Source: Mariniphaga sediminis
Lineage (GTDB): Bacteria; Bacteroidota; Bacteroidia; Bacteroidales; Prolixibacteraceae
Assembly (NCBI RefSeq): GCF_003573545.1
Contig: NZ_QWET01000006.1
Span: forward strand, 186,001 to 250,000
DNA length: 64,000 nucleotides
Reading direction: 5' to 3'
Position numbers and translations under genes: made by a program. Shown in pieces: positions 18,260-26,388 of this stretch (its first letter is position 1; every line of letters starts with the position of its first letter). The notes below the pieces were generated by a model. That model ran no database searches, was not told where the DNA came from, and saw nothing but the letters and a program-made list of their open reading frames with translations.

Positions 18260-18288
18260 ACGGTGGAAGTGGTGGGCACTTTCACCGT
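18260..18288 (-). promoter_or_regulatory. Hairpin in the FecR-SusC gap of locus A
   Basis: A 12-bp stem with one wobble pair (18260-18271 with 18277-18288) and a 5-base loop, in the 114-bp gap between FecR and SusC. In the mRNA it reads GGTGAAAGTGCCCACCACTT with an A-run before it rather than a U-run after it, so it is not a standard terminator for this strand. Loci B and C carry a hairpin at the same place; that of locus C shares the AAAGTG...CCACTT core. Confidence 0.6.
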
Positions 18289-18327
18289 TTTTTTTAATGT
18301 AATTCCTGATTACTTAACCATAGGCAG

Positions 18328-19335
18328 TTATTTTTTATAGATTAGTATTTCATCCTTTTTATCTTTATGAATTATCAGTTTATATTCCACTCCATACATT
18401 CGTTCCAATATTTTCAGGAAAAGATCCAGCGGTTTATTTTTAATGATAGTTCCGGATATTTTTATGTCTCCTGTTTCTTCATCCATGAGCTTAATATCCA
18501 GATTGTACCACCTTTTTAGAATCTTAATTAAATCAGAAAGTTTTGTTTCATTCAGCAGCAGTTTACCGTCAATCCAATTCGTATAAAAATCAGTATCTAC
18601 TTTTTGAATACTAAAGCTTCCATCAAACTTGCTCATGAGAAGTTGCTCCGACGGATGCAAGGTTGCCAGCAGGTTACCTTCATTGCTTTCCACAGTAACC
18701 TTACCTTCTATTAAAGTAACCGCCATCGTAGGTTCATCTTCGTATGCAGCCACGTTAAAAATGGTTCCGTAAACCTTTACAATTCCAGATTTTGTTTTTA
18801 CCTCGAACGGAACTTCCTCATTGCCTGTGACATTAAACTGCGCCTCTCCCGTAAGCTTTACCGACCTCTTCCGGGTATTGAAAGTTGCCGGGTATTCGAA
18901 GACTGTTCCGGCATTTAACCAGACCTTTGTTCCGTCGGATAAAGTCATTTTGCCCATTTGCCCCCACTCCATTTCAATCCGGTTATTTGCCACGTCCTGT
19001 ATTTCGGGAATAAATACTTTGTGTATGAGTATTCCGATAATAAGTGCTACCAGGAATACAGCAGCGTATCGTGAGAAGTGAATAAAAAGCCTTTTAATAC
19101 GGAAGCCACTGCTGATTTGGTTATGTATATATTTCCAGTTTTTTTCTTTATCAATTTTCCGGATATAAAAACTGTTTGAGGATTTAGAATAAATCTGCCT
19201 TGCCTGCCTTAGCTTTTTTTGGGCTTCTTCGGTATCTTTTATTCTTTCAAATTCTTCTGCTTCTTCACTACTCAGACTGTTATGAAGTTTTTTAACAACC
19301 AGTTCCCAAACGCTATCCGATTCAATTTTATTCAT
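18328..19335 (-). CDS. FecR-family anti-sigma factor (locus A)
   Basis: The Met at 19335 (MNKIESDSVWELVVKKL) is preferred over 19374 because the 13 extra residues are not family-like; 335 residues result. The N-terminal cytoplasmic part (about 1-75) binds sigma; a single transmembrane helix (FSRYAAVFLVALIIGILIH) follows. The periplasmic FecR domain has MTLSDGTKVWLNAGTVFEYPATF, FNVTGNEEVPFEVKTKSG and VYGTIFNVAAYEDEPT; the C-terminal DUF4974 region has KLLLNETKLSDLIKILKRWYNLDI. It follows the sigma gene by 70 bp and precedes susC, the usual order in Bacteroidota. Confidence 0.95.
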   Translation of the reverse strand: MNKIESDSVWELVVKKLHNSLSSEEAEEFERIKDTEEAQKKLRQARQIYSKSSNSFYIRKIDKEKNWKYIHNQISSGFRIKRLFIHFSRYAAVFLVALIIGILIHKVFIPEIQDVANNRIEMEWGQMGKMTLSDGTKVWLNAGTVFEYPATFNTRKRSVKLTGEAQFNVTGNEEVPFEVKTKSGIVKVYGTIFNVAAYEDEPTMAVTLIEGKVTVESNEGNLLATLHPSEQLLMSKFDGSFSIQKVDTDFYTNWIDGKLLLNETKLSDLIKILKRWYNLDIKLMDEETGDIKISGTIIKNKPLDLFLKILERMYGVEYKLIIHKDKKDEILIYKK

Positions 19336-19405
19336 GTATACATTTACTATTACATATAAAAGACGCAATGGCAAATTAATACAGTGACAGCAAAATCAAA
19401 ATATT

Positions 19406-19966
19406 TTAATTTTTTTGAAAAAAAAGCCACAATAAAAAATCATTTGTGGTCAACCTGTCCCGCAAGAAGCGATAAGCCCGGGTCATTTGTGTATTCACAG
19501 TATTTACAGATATGCCCAGCACTTCAGAAATTTCCTTGTATGATTTTCCTTTAAAAGTAGCCAGTTCCAGTATCTTTCTCCGTTGTTCGGGCAATTCTTC
19601 AATTAATTTATAAACCCGGAGAATACTTTCGTCTGTTTCAAGATTGTATTCCTCAATCGGTGTATTCTCGAGCTTATCAATAATTGTATTTATGTCTGTT
19701 TTCCGGCTTTCCGGGGAGCGTAAATAACTGTAAATAGCATTGCGAACCGAAAACAAAAGGTAGTGTTTTATGGATGATTCAATCCCGATATCATTTTTCC
19801 GCTCCCAGATTCTAACAAAACAATCGCTAACAATATCCTGAGATAATTCCAGATTATTAACCAATGAATTTGCATAGAGACACAGCGATGAATAATGTTC
19901 ATCGAAAAGCAGACGGAATGCCTGTTTATCGCCTGATTTTATTTTGCTCCAGATTAGTTTATCCAT
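19406..19966 (-). CDS. ECF RNA polymerase sigma-70 factor (locus A)
   Basis: 186 residues, normal for the Bacteroidota sigma-70 group paired with FecR. Region 2 spans about 10-78 (FRLLFDEHYSSLCLYANSLV, SQDIVSDCFVRIWERK); region 4 spans about 120-172 (IEELPEQRRKILELATFKGK, YKEISEVLGISVNTVNTQMTRAYRFLRD), with the recognition helix in SVNTVNTQM. The C-terminus is hydrophobic (FLLWLFFQ). It starts locus A and would direct transcription of its own susCD operon once released by FecR. Confidence 0.95.
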   Translation of the reverse strand: MDKLIWSKIKSGDKQAFRLLFDEHYSSLCLYANSLVNNLELSQDIVSDCFVRIWERKNDIGIESSIKHYLLFSVRNAIYSYLRSPESRKTDINTIIDKLENTPIEEYNLETDESILRVYKLIEELPEQRRKILELATFKGKSYKEISEVLGISVNTVNTQMTRAYRFLRDRLTTNDFLLWLFFQKN

Positions 19967-20126
19967 TGGCTCATATTGTTTACAATGTTAATAATAAATT
20001 TAAGCAGGATGAAATCATTTATAAAAAAGGTAACATTTTAAAGTAAGCCCCATCTCCGGAATTCGGATTAAAATCAATAGGATTTTTCCCAGTCCAATTA
20101 TTCCCGGACGTTCTTGAATTGACATA

Positions 20127-20174
20127 AAAAAACAGACGTCTGTAAATTATGTGATTTACAGACGTCTGTTTTTT
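20127..20174 (-). terminator. Long perfect hairpin with nested palindromes after locus B
   Basis: A perfect 21-bp stem (20127-20147 with 20154-20174) with a 6-base loop. The outer six pairs are A/T, so a U-run follows on either strand. It lies about 90 bp after the stop of the last locus B gene (DoxX) and about 160 bp before the locus A sigma start, so it should end locus B transcription. Each arm contains the 12-bp palindrome ACAGACGTCTGT (20132-20143 and 20158-20169), so the arms can also pair with themselves or act as twin dyad binding sites. Confidence 0.8.
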
Positions 20175-20263
20175 ACGTCCCCCTTTTCCGGGGTAGAGAC
20201 CCTTGAATTCTATCTGCGGGACTCAATCTTTTAAGCCCTTCCAGTTTATCCCCAGTCAGCTAT

Positions 20264-20785
20264 TCATTTTTTATTTCTTCCTGAAATCATATTTTTCACT
20301 TCGGACAAATACTTATCTAAACCAGTAATATAGCTCGAAGGAAATACCAACAGAACAACAAGCGCCCCAATTTCAATCAAATTCTTATTGACAATCCAAT
20401 AGCTCCCTTCTGCAACCACATTCTGATCCAAACCGGCAAAAGGGGGATACGCCATGTAGTATAAAGCCAAAAGCAATATCCCAAATATTTTACATGCTTT
20501 TGAAAACAAACCGACAAACAGTCCGAAACCCACTAGTGCCAGCCCCCAGGCGTTCAAAAGATCGACAATACTTAACACAACATCCTGTTGCGCCAGGTTT
20601 TTGAAAAGTCCGGAGAAAGGGCCTGTTGCCCCTTCCAAATAAGCTCCTGCAGACCAGCCGGGGGTATAAATTTTTACCAATCCTTCATATAAAAAATGCC
20701 AACCTATCAAGACTCTCAAAAAGGTTAATGCAAAAATCTGCTTGCCAGAATACCCCATCTTTTTAACAATTTCTGTTCCCATCAA
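20264..20785 (-). CDS. DoxX-family membrane protein
   Basis: 173 residues, four hydrophobic helices. The first holds FLRVLIGWHFLYEGLVKI, a DoxX hallmark, and GLALVGFGLFVGLFSKACKIFGILLLALYYMAYPPF follows. The family is linked to quinone or thiol redox chemistry, but its role in polysaccharide loci is unknown. It is the last gene of locus B, 24 bp downstream of a Gfo/Idh/MocA oxidoreductase; the two may act as a pair, with the membrane protein passing electrons for the dehydrogenase. That pairing is inference from position. Confidence 0.85.
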   Translation of the reverse strand: MMGTEIVKKMGYSGKQIFALTFLRVLIGWHFLYEGLVKIYTPGWSAGAYLEGATGPFSGLFKNLAQQDVVLSIVDLLNAWGLALVGFGLFVGLFSKACKIFGILLLALYYMAYPPFAGLDQNVVAEGSYWIVNKNLIEIGALVVLLVFPSSYITGLDKYLSEVKNMISGRNKK

Positions 20786-20809
20786 AATAGTTTTATCTAG
20801 TTTTTAAAC

Positions 20810-22357
20810 CTACCCTCCAATTATTACCTTTTCATTTGATTTGTCCCACCTCACAGGCTTTTTGTGTACATACGCCAAATTAGCAAGATTAAAAGTCACG
20901 GCTTCCTCAAACCCCTGATCAATATCACAACTGGGATGTCCATGTCCGCGTATAGCATCAAGCCATTCTCTAAGATGAAGGTAGGTTCCATCAATAACTT
21001 TCCCATCAATAAAAGTCGGGCCAAATCCCCCTTTCATAAACGCCCGGGATGTGGCCGTTGAAATAGCATCAATATCGGTACTGGGGGCATAATAGTACAT
21101 TGGGTCGGAGGGGTCAATTTTAATGTCCTTAAATTTTTCTGATTGTTTATCCTTATACATAAGAATTGCTCCGTCAATATCGATGGTGGCTTCCGAGCCT
21201 AGAATCCGCGATTCTCTGTACACTTCGTTTTTCAGCGTCCCGTCATAAGTCATGGTAAGTCCTTTCTCCGGGTAACTGAATATTGCGCTTAAAACATCAG
21301 GCATATCCCCATAGCCTTTATAATAATACTGGCCTCCCAATGCAACTACGGTTTCAGGAATTCCCAAACCCAACACCTGGTTGACACAATCATATCTATG
21401 CGTAAAATCGTTGCCTGTAACACTTGTTCCATAGTCGCTGTACCGTTGCCAGGAGAAATATCTTTTGTGTTCAAATTCATGCCAGGGCGCTTTACCCAAA
21501 AATTCCTTCCAGTTGATATTATTTTTATTTCCGAGATGGTGATCAAATGCTTTGTCTCTTATCCAGGCCCCGAAAACTGTATTTCGGTTTGTAAAAGTCT
21601 GGACCATTGTAACAGTACCCAAAACGCCCTTCTCATATAACTCACGGGCAATTTTGAAGCTCATCTGCTGGCGGTTTTGATGCCCCAGCTGAAAAACGAT
21701 GTCAGACTGTTTAATGGTATCTCTCAGCTCAATGGCTTCTTCAATAGTGTGAGTCATTGGCTTTTCGAGATAAACATGTTTCCCTGCATTTGCCGCAGCG
21801 ATTGCAATTGAGGCATGGGTATGATCGGGCGTAGCAATAATTACGGCATCAATGTCCTTGCTGGCAATCATTTCCCGATAGGTAGGAAACACTTTTATCG
21901 GACTACCTTTTTTATTTCCCTTTTCTATGCCTTCCTGTTTAAATGGAATAAACTCGCCGCCGCGTTTAGCATGCACTTCAAATGTGTCACATACTCCCAC
22001 AAAATCTACATTAAGGTCATCATACCCTTCATAATTTTTCAGTCTGCCGGTAAGTTGCCCTTCTACCCTACTCTCTTCCAGTGCCTCCGGATGTGCAAAG
22101 CCAAGTGTATTCAGCAACCGTTCTCCCCGCCATCCATTGCCTACCACTCCAATCCGTATGCGTTTTTCATCGTGGGCAGTCGATGGAGATAACTTTTGCC
22201 TGGGAGCTTCAAGTTCTCCTATCCCCAGAACCTTCTGGTAATCTTTACTTTTCTCACTTATTCCTTTCGTAATATTATTTTTAAAGCCAAAGGCGAAATA
22301 CCCTAAAAAAGGGATTGTTGCCAGGCCTTTTAAAAAGTCTCTTCTTAATACATTCAT
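20810..22357 (-). CDS. Gfo/Idh/MocA-family oxidoreductase with Tat-like leader (locus B)
   Basis: 515 residues. The leader MNVLRRDFLKGLATIPFLGYFAF has the RRDFLK Tat motif, predicting export as a folded, cofactor-loaded enzyme. The Rossmann part has IRIGVVGNGWRGERLL (GxGxxG-type) and DAVIIATPDHTHASIAIAAANAGKHVYLEKPMTH with the EKP motif, whose Lys is catalytic in the family. The C-terminal alpha/beta domain includes VTGNDFTHRYDCVNQVL. The family oxidises or isomerises sugars with NAD(P). Neighbours are an isochorismatase-like protein (73 bp upstream) and the DoxX protein. The longer-than-average length is typical of exported Bacteroidota members. Confidence 0.93.
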   Translation of the reverse strand: MNVLRRDFLKGLATIPFLGYFAFGFKNNITKGISEKSKDYQKVLGIGELEAPRQKLSPSTAHDEKRIRIGVVGNGWRGERLLNTLGFAHPEALEESRVEGQLTGRLKNYEGYDDLNVDFVGVCDTFEVHAKRGGEFIPFKQEGIEKGNKKGSPIKVFPTYREMIASKDIDAVIIATPDHTHASIAIAAANAGKHVYLEKPMTHTIEEAIELRDTIKQSDIVFQLGHQNRQQMSFKIARELYEKGVLGTVTMVQTFTNRNTVFGAWIRDKAFDHHLGNKNNINWKEFLGKAPWHEFEHKRYFSWQRYSDYGTSVTGNDFTHRYDCVNQVLGLGIPETVVALGGQYYYKGYGDMPDVLSAIFSYPEKGLTMTYDGTLKNEVYRESRILGSEATIDIDGAILMYKDKQSEKFKDIKIDPSDPMYYYAPSTDIDAISTATSRAFMKGGFGPTFIDGKVIDGTYLHLREWLDAIRGHGHPSCDIDQGFEEAVTFNLANLAYVHKKPVRWDKSNEKVIIGG

Positions 22358-22430
22358 AATTCATAAAATTAAACCAGACTATATCTTTTTTACTTCTCTG
22401 TTTGGGGTAGAAACATATTTGAAGTGTTGA

Positions 22431-23378
22431 CTATTTGAAAATCATTTTTTTTGAATGGGCCACCACTGCAATCTTCATTTTGTAATAATCGAGCATGGCC
22501 TGTTTTGCCTCATCGTATGATGTTTCAGGGCTATCCATAATATACGTGCAGTCTTCAACCACAACTATGGCAAAACGTGTTCTCCGGGTATCTGAACCTG
22601 CAAGCAGGTTAATTCCCGTATCGCGATGTAACATACATTCGTTTAAAGATCCTCCTGTGTATAATATTACTTTAATCCCTTGTTTCCACAATACATATCT
22701 GAATTCGTTGTGAGTGGAAACAACAAACTCATCCTCCAATGGAGTTAAAAACCGGGAAATGTCCCTCTTGCTTTTCGGTGAAAAAAAATACGCCGGGGCT
22801 GATCCTTCGCTTCGATTATTACGAATTAAATCATAATACTTATTATTACTTTCCGGCCAATCTAAAAAGACTGGAGTTGATTTGGATTGGGGATACGATT
22901 CCATAACCTTTGCAACAGTATCTCTCAGGGTATAATACTGAGGGTATTTATCAACCACAGGATGGTTGGGGGCATGGATAACTGTTACCCCTGATTTTCT
23001 GCATTTTTCCAATAGTTCCTGTAAGTTTTTTAAATATCCCGATGCCGGCTCTCCTTCTTCCGGATCGTTATTATTCCAGGTATCAACAAGCACAACAGCC
23101 AGCTCATTAACAGGCACTTCAAGGGTGCCATTTCCCTCCTCTTTTATCAGTTTCTCAACGCCGCATGAATCTTTTGTTGTTCTGAAACTGGGCAAAAACT
23201 TAAATGGAATGGAAACGATACCTTCTTCCTTTTCCGTTTTTTCTGTAGCCTGATCTACAGGAAGAGCCGTTGGCTCCATATTGGGTACTGCACTTACCTG
23301 TTGATAAAGAAAAACCTGTGCTACCATCAGCAGACACATAACAACCACACCCCTGTTTGTTCTTTCTTCTTTTTTCAT
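22431..23378 (-). CDS. Secreted isochorismatase-like (cysteine) hydrolase
   Basis: 315 residues with signal peptide VVVMCLLMVAQVFLYQQVSAVP after a charged start. The isochorismatase fold is indicated by ELAVVLVDTWNNND (catalytic Asp), VTVIHAPNHPVVDKYPQYY, and ILYTGGSLNECMLHRDTGIN with the nucleophilic Cys near residue 248. Family members hydrolyse amides, ureides or isochorismate; the substrate here is unknown. Export of this fold is uncommon and its place inside a SusCD locus suggests a substrate with an N-acyl or amide-type group. It lies between an alpha/beta hydrolase gene and the Gfo/Idh gene on the same strand. Confidence 0.85.
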   Translation of the reverse strand: MKKEERTNRGVVVMCLLMVAQVFLYQQVSAVPNMEPTALPVDQATEKTEKEEGIVSIPFKFLPSFRTTKDSCGVEKLIKEEGNGTLEVPVNELAVVLVDTWNNNDPEEGEPASGYLKNLQELLEKCRKSGVTVIHAPNHPVVDKYPQYYTLRDTVAKVMESYPQSKSTPVFLDWPESNNKYYDLIRNNRSEGSAPAYFFSPKSKRDISRFLTPLEDEFVVSTHNEFRYVLWKQGIKVILYTGGSLNECMLHRDTGINLLAGSDTRRTRFAIVVVEDCTYIMDSPETSYDEAKQAMLDYYKMKIAVVAHSKKMIFK

Positions 23379-23532
23379 TCCAATTGTACTTATCTATTAT
23401 TTTTACTTTACATGTTTCACTCACTCTACAACTACTTCTATTGCGCCATTAGACATCCTGCAGCTAAATATACCCTTTTACTGGCTTAGATGGAAACGGT
23501 TTTCCTTTCTGCGAAATCTTTTCCTGCTCACA

Positions 23533-24372
23533 TCAGCGGTTAATCTGAGCGAGCCACTTTTCAACCAAAGCAGGCCATGTTTCAGCAGCTACATTCCCCG
23601 GCCGCATCCCATATCCATGGCCACCGTGAGGCATTATATGCAATTCGCAGGGAATTCCTGTTTCGAATAATTTCCGGGACAAGGTCAGGCATCCAATGTT
23701 TGATATGTCATCATCTGCTGTACAAAACATAAAAATATTTGGATATTCTGTCTCTACCGGGTCAGGAAACGATAGTTTTTCGGTGTCTGTATGCAGCTCT
23801 CCCGGATAAATTAATACAGCAAAATCCGGGACGCTGGAAAACCTGTCTGCTGAATCAATCAAAGAACTAGTATTTTCAGAAGGGATGCTAAAAGTATGCG
23901 CGGACAGATTTCCACCAGCCGAAAATCCCATTGCCCCAATTTTTTGGGTATCCAATCCCCATTGGTCAGCTTTGCTTCTTACTATTCGAATAGCACGCCG
24001 GATATCCAGCAAAGCCTGATCTTTTTTATGAGGAACACTGTATTGCAAAACAAAAGCAGTTATCCCAAGACGATTCAACCACTCCGCAACTTCATATCCT
24101 TCCTTATCGATACTCAGATGCCTGTAAGAACCACCCGGGCATACAATGACTCCCATACCATGCGCAGCCGGAACTTGAGGATGAAAGGCAACTATTGCCG
24201 GATTTGTTACATCTGTTAACCTGTTTGCATTGTCTCCCCGGTCAGGCAATAACGTTGGATTTTTTTTCTCAATACCCTCCCTATTTTCAGGCCATAAGTA
24301 TATAGTATCTTTCTCCTGGGCATAAACAGTAACGCCCAAAAAGAAAAACAGTAAAAAATAGAATCTCTTCAT
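23533..24372 (-). CDS. Secreted alpha/beta hydrolase, acetylxylan-esterase-like (locus B)
   Basis: 279 residues, signal peptide MKRFYFLLFFFLGVTVYAQ. Oxyanion-hole region VIVCPGGSYRHLSIDKEGYEVAEWL; nucleophile Ser near residue 151 in GAMGFSAGGNLSA; Asp in CTADDDIS; His in MPHGGHGYGMR near residue 250. It resembles the carbohydrate-esterase-type alpha/beta hydrolases (BD-FAE/acetylesterase group) of Bacteroidota. Its start overlaps the stop of the beta-helix gene by four bases (ATGA), implying translational coupling. It is clearly paralogous to the hydrolase at 45025-45876: both share LPDRGD, LT(D/N)VTNP and GFSAGGNLSA. Confidence 0.9.
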   Translation of the reverse strand: MKRFYFLLFFFLGVTVYAQEKDTIYLWPENREGIEKKNPTLLPDRGDNANRLTDVTNPAIVAFHPQVPAAHGMGVIVCPGGSYRHLSIDKEGYEVAEWLNRLGITAFVLQYSVPHKKDQALLDIRRAIRIVRSKADQWGLDTQKIGAMGFSAGGNLSAHTFSIPSENTSSLIDSADRFSSVPDFAVLIYPGELHTDTEKLSFPDPVETEYPNIFMFCTADDDISNIGCLTLSRKLFETGIPCELHIMPHGGHGYGMRPGNVAAETWPALVEKWLAQINR

Positions 24373-26075
24373 CTGTTTTGAAGTTTTACTATTTTCAAAA
24401 TTTCGTTTTCACTGGAAGCCTCTGTTGAAAATTTCATAAAATACAGCCCTGTGGGCAGCAAGGATATATCAACAGAACTATTTGCAGATAATCCCTCTGA
24501 GATAGTCAACAGCTGTTCACCAGTTGAATTGAAAACCTCTATTTTTTTTACGGCTTTATCGGAATTATTCTCATTCTTAAAATATACCAAACCGGAAGTA
24601 GGATTTGGGTAAGCATCCAGTTTATATGCAGGAATTAAAGAACTGCTGCTTACCGGCCCGGCATACTCAAATGCCCCAATATCAAATGTACCGTCAGTCC
24701 TCAACGATCCGGCAATATCATGTTGCAAAATTTCGGGAATGTTTAAACCCGCATTTATAAGATTGCTGTTTTTAGAAAGAGAATAATCGTGGCCGGAATA
24801 ATCGCTAAAATCATCGGGAGTTGCTACCACATTTGAATGGGTTACAGATGCTGCTTCTGGTTTCGAATTTACAAATGCACAATTTTTCATTACAAAGCCT
24901 GCAGGATCATATCCTCCGGAAGCAGGAGTAAAATATTTATCATCCGGCCGTTTATCAAAAGTACAATTGTACAAGTGTACCTTTTTTATATCCCTTTCAA
25001 ACCAAACAGCCTGTTCGTTATTGTAAGCAATACTGTTTGTTATTGTTACAATAGCTCCCTCAGCCCAGTAATATCCTGACCATTCATAAGGTCCCCGAAG
25101 ACGGAATGCAATTTTGTTGTCATGCAATACGCAATTTTCAATTATCGCCTCAACATTGTGTTTAATATTAAATGCAGCCCTGTTTTTTATAAACACCTTT
25201 CCGTCTTCATTTTTATAACCATAAGCCTCCACATTCCGGATGGTTATTTTAGGACGGTATACATTTATATCCTGCGAAGGATCTGTTTTCGTGTCAATGG
25301 CATTCTCCCCGGGGCATTCCCCTGCTTTAAATTGTGCCTCATTTGCAGGAAGCGGGCCTGTCCACAACACACAATCCTCAATTAAAACATTATCCCACAA
25401 GGGAGTGGTAAAAGAAGGATCAACCTGGATACAATCGCCGGATGTGTGGTGAATATTACAGTTGCGTATTGTAATATTGGTTGAATTTTTAATTTCAATG
25501 CCATGGGCATCTTTGGGATTATTAAAATCGCTTCTTAAAAAATAATAAATCTCACACCCTTCAATTAATGTATTGTCTGCAAATTTTAGTGAGATCCCCT
25601 CGTTGGTACCACGTCTGATTATACAGTTTTTTATCACATTATTATTGCCACTTTCAAGGTTTATTAATCCCATGGAGGAATAATTCCCGTTAAGAATTAA
25701 TCCATCAAAAACATAATAATCTTCCCGGATGAGAACCACAGCGTCGTTCTGATTTCCAATGGTAATAGAAGGCCTGTCGCCCGGATCATCCGCTTTGATT
25801 ACAATTTGTTTTCCCAATTCACCACTGTTAAAAAAATGGATTGGCTGACTAATGTTATAATCCCCAGGCATCACAAATAAGGTATCTCCGGCCTGTAGTA
25901 AATTCCTAATCTGGTAAAAAGAGTTGAACGGATTGCTTTTGGTTCCATTGCCATGGGAAGCAACATCGTCAATATAATATGAATTTTGCCCGTTGACCAC
26001 AGCGACGGCATGAATATTTAGCCACAAGAAAATATATATCCACTTATCCCGGAATATTCTTTTCATCTGTTTCAT
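24369..26075 (-). CDS. Secreted parallel beta-helix protein with T9SS sorting domain
   Basis: 568 residues. Signal peptide within the first 29 residues, then YYIDDVASHGNGTKSNPFNS and LLQAGDTLFVMPGDYNISQPI, the opening typical of pectate-lyase-like right-handed beta-helices. Regular strands follow (IKNCIIRRGTNEGISLKFAD, IEGCEIYYFL, IRNCNIHHTSGDCIQVD). The last ~85 residues are a type IX sorting domain (AYPNPTSGLVYFKN ... LPTGLYFMKFSTE ... KIVKLQNR). It may be a lyase or a glycan-binding helix; no catalytic residue can be assigned. It follows SusD of locus B after a 313-bp gap and is coupled to the esterase gene. Confidence 0.88.
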   Translation of the reverse strand: MKQMKRIFRDKWIYIFLWLNIHAVAVVNGQNSYYIDDVASHGNGTKSNPFNSFYQIRNLLQAGDTLFVMPGDYNISQPIHFFNSGELGKQIVIKADDPGDRPSITIGNQNDAVVLIREDYYVFDGLILNGNYSSMGLINLESGNNNVIKNCIIRRGTNEGISLKFADNTLIEGCEIYYFLRSDFNNPKDAHGIEIKNSTNITIRNCNIHHTSGDCIQVDPSFTTPLWDNVLIEDCVLWTGPLPANEAQFKAGECPGENAIDTKTDPSQDINVYRPKITIRNVEAYGYKNEDGKVFIKNRAAFNIKHNVEAIIENCVLHDNKIAFRLRGPYEWSGYYWAEGAIVTITNSIAYNNEQAVWFERDIKKVHLYNCTFDKRPDDKYFTPASGGYDPAGFVMKNCAFVNSKPEAASVTHSNVVATPDDFSDYSGHDYSLSKNSNLINAGLNIPEILQHDIAGSLRTDGTFDIGAFEYAGPVSSSSLIPAYKLDAYPNPTSGLVYFKNENNSDKAVKKIEVFNSTGEQLLTISEGLSANSSVDISLLPTGLYFMKFSTEASSENEILKIVKLQNR

Positions 26076-26388
26076 TTTTAAGTTTATATGTTATCGGATT
26101 GAATGAGTAAGGGATGCAAAATTGTTTCATTTTGTGTGAATGTTATACTCAATAATTATTGCATCGTTTCTTTTCAATGGTTTTTATTTCACACACACCA
26201 ATTGAAAAATTCTCAATAACCAAATTGACAAGAACAAAGCAGCACCCATCTCAGAACCAATTCCTTAAACAGAAGACAATTTATTCAAAACATTTGAACA
26301 GGACTTGTATATTAAATTGAAAGAGGTGCTGCTATGAATGGAGTAAATTACAGGCAGGTATTTAAATACCTGCCTGGTCTAACCTAAA
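26076..26388. other. Spacer between SusD and beta-helix gene of locus B
   Basis: A 313-bp A+T-rich gap with no gene. Its one clear element is the palindrome at 26351-26376 just after the SusD stop. The part next to the beta-helix gene may hold a second promoter, but I see no clear TAnnTTTG match. Confidence 0.5.
26351..26376 (-). promoter_or_regulatory. Perfect 26-bp palindrome after SusD of locus B
   Basis: CAGGCAGGTATTT (26351-26363) is followed directly by its reverse complement. It begins about 12 bp after the SusD stop. It would form a strong hairpin with an AT-rich tip but has no U-run behind it, so attenuation or protection of the susCD mRNA 3' end is more likely than simple termination. 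Locus A has a hairpin in the equivalent place. Confidence 0.55.
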
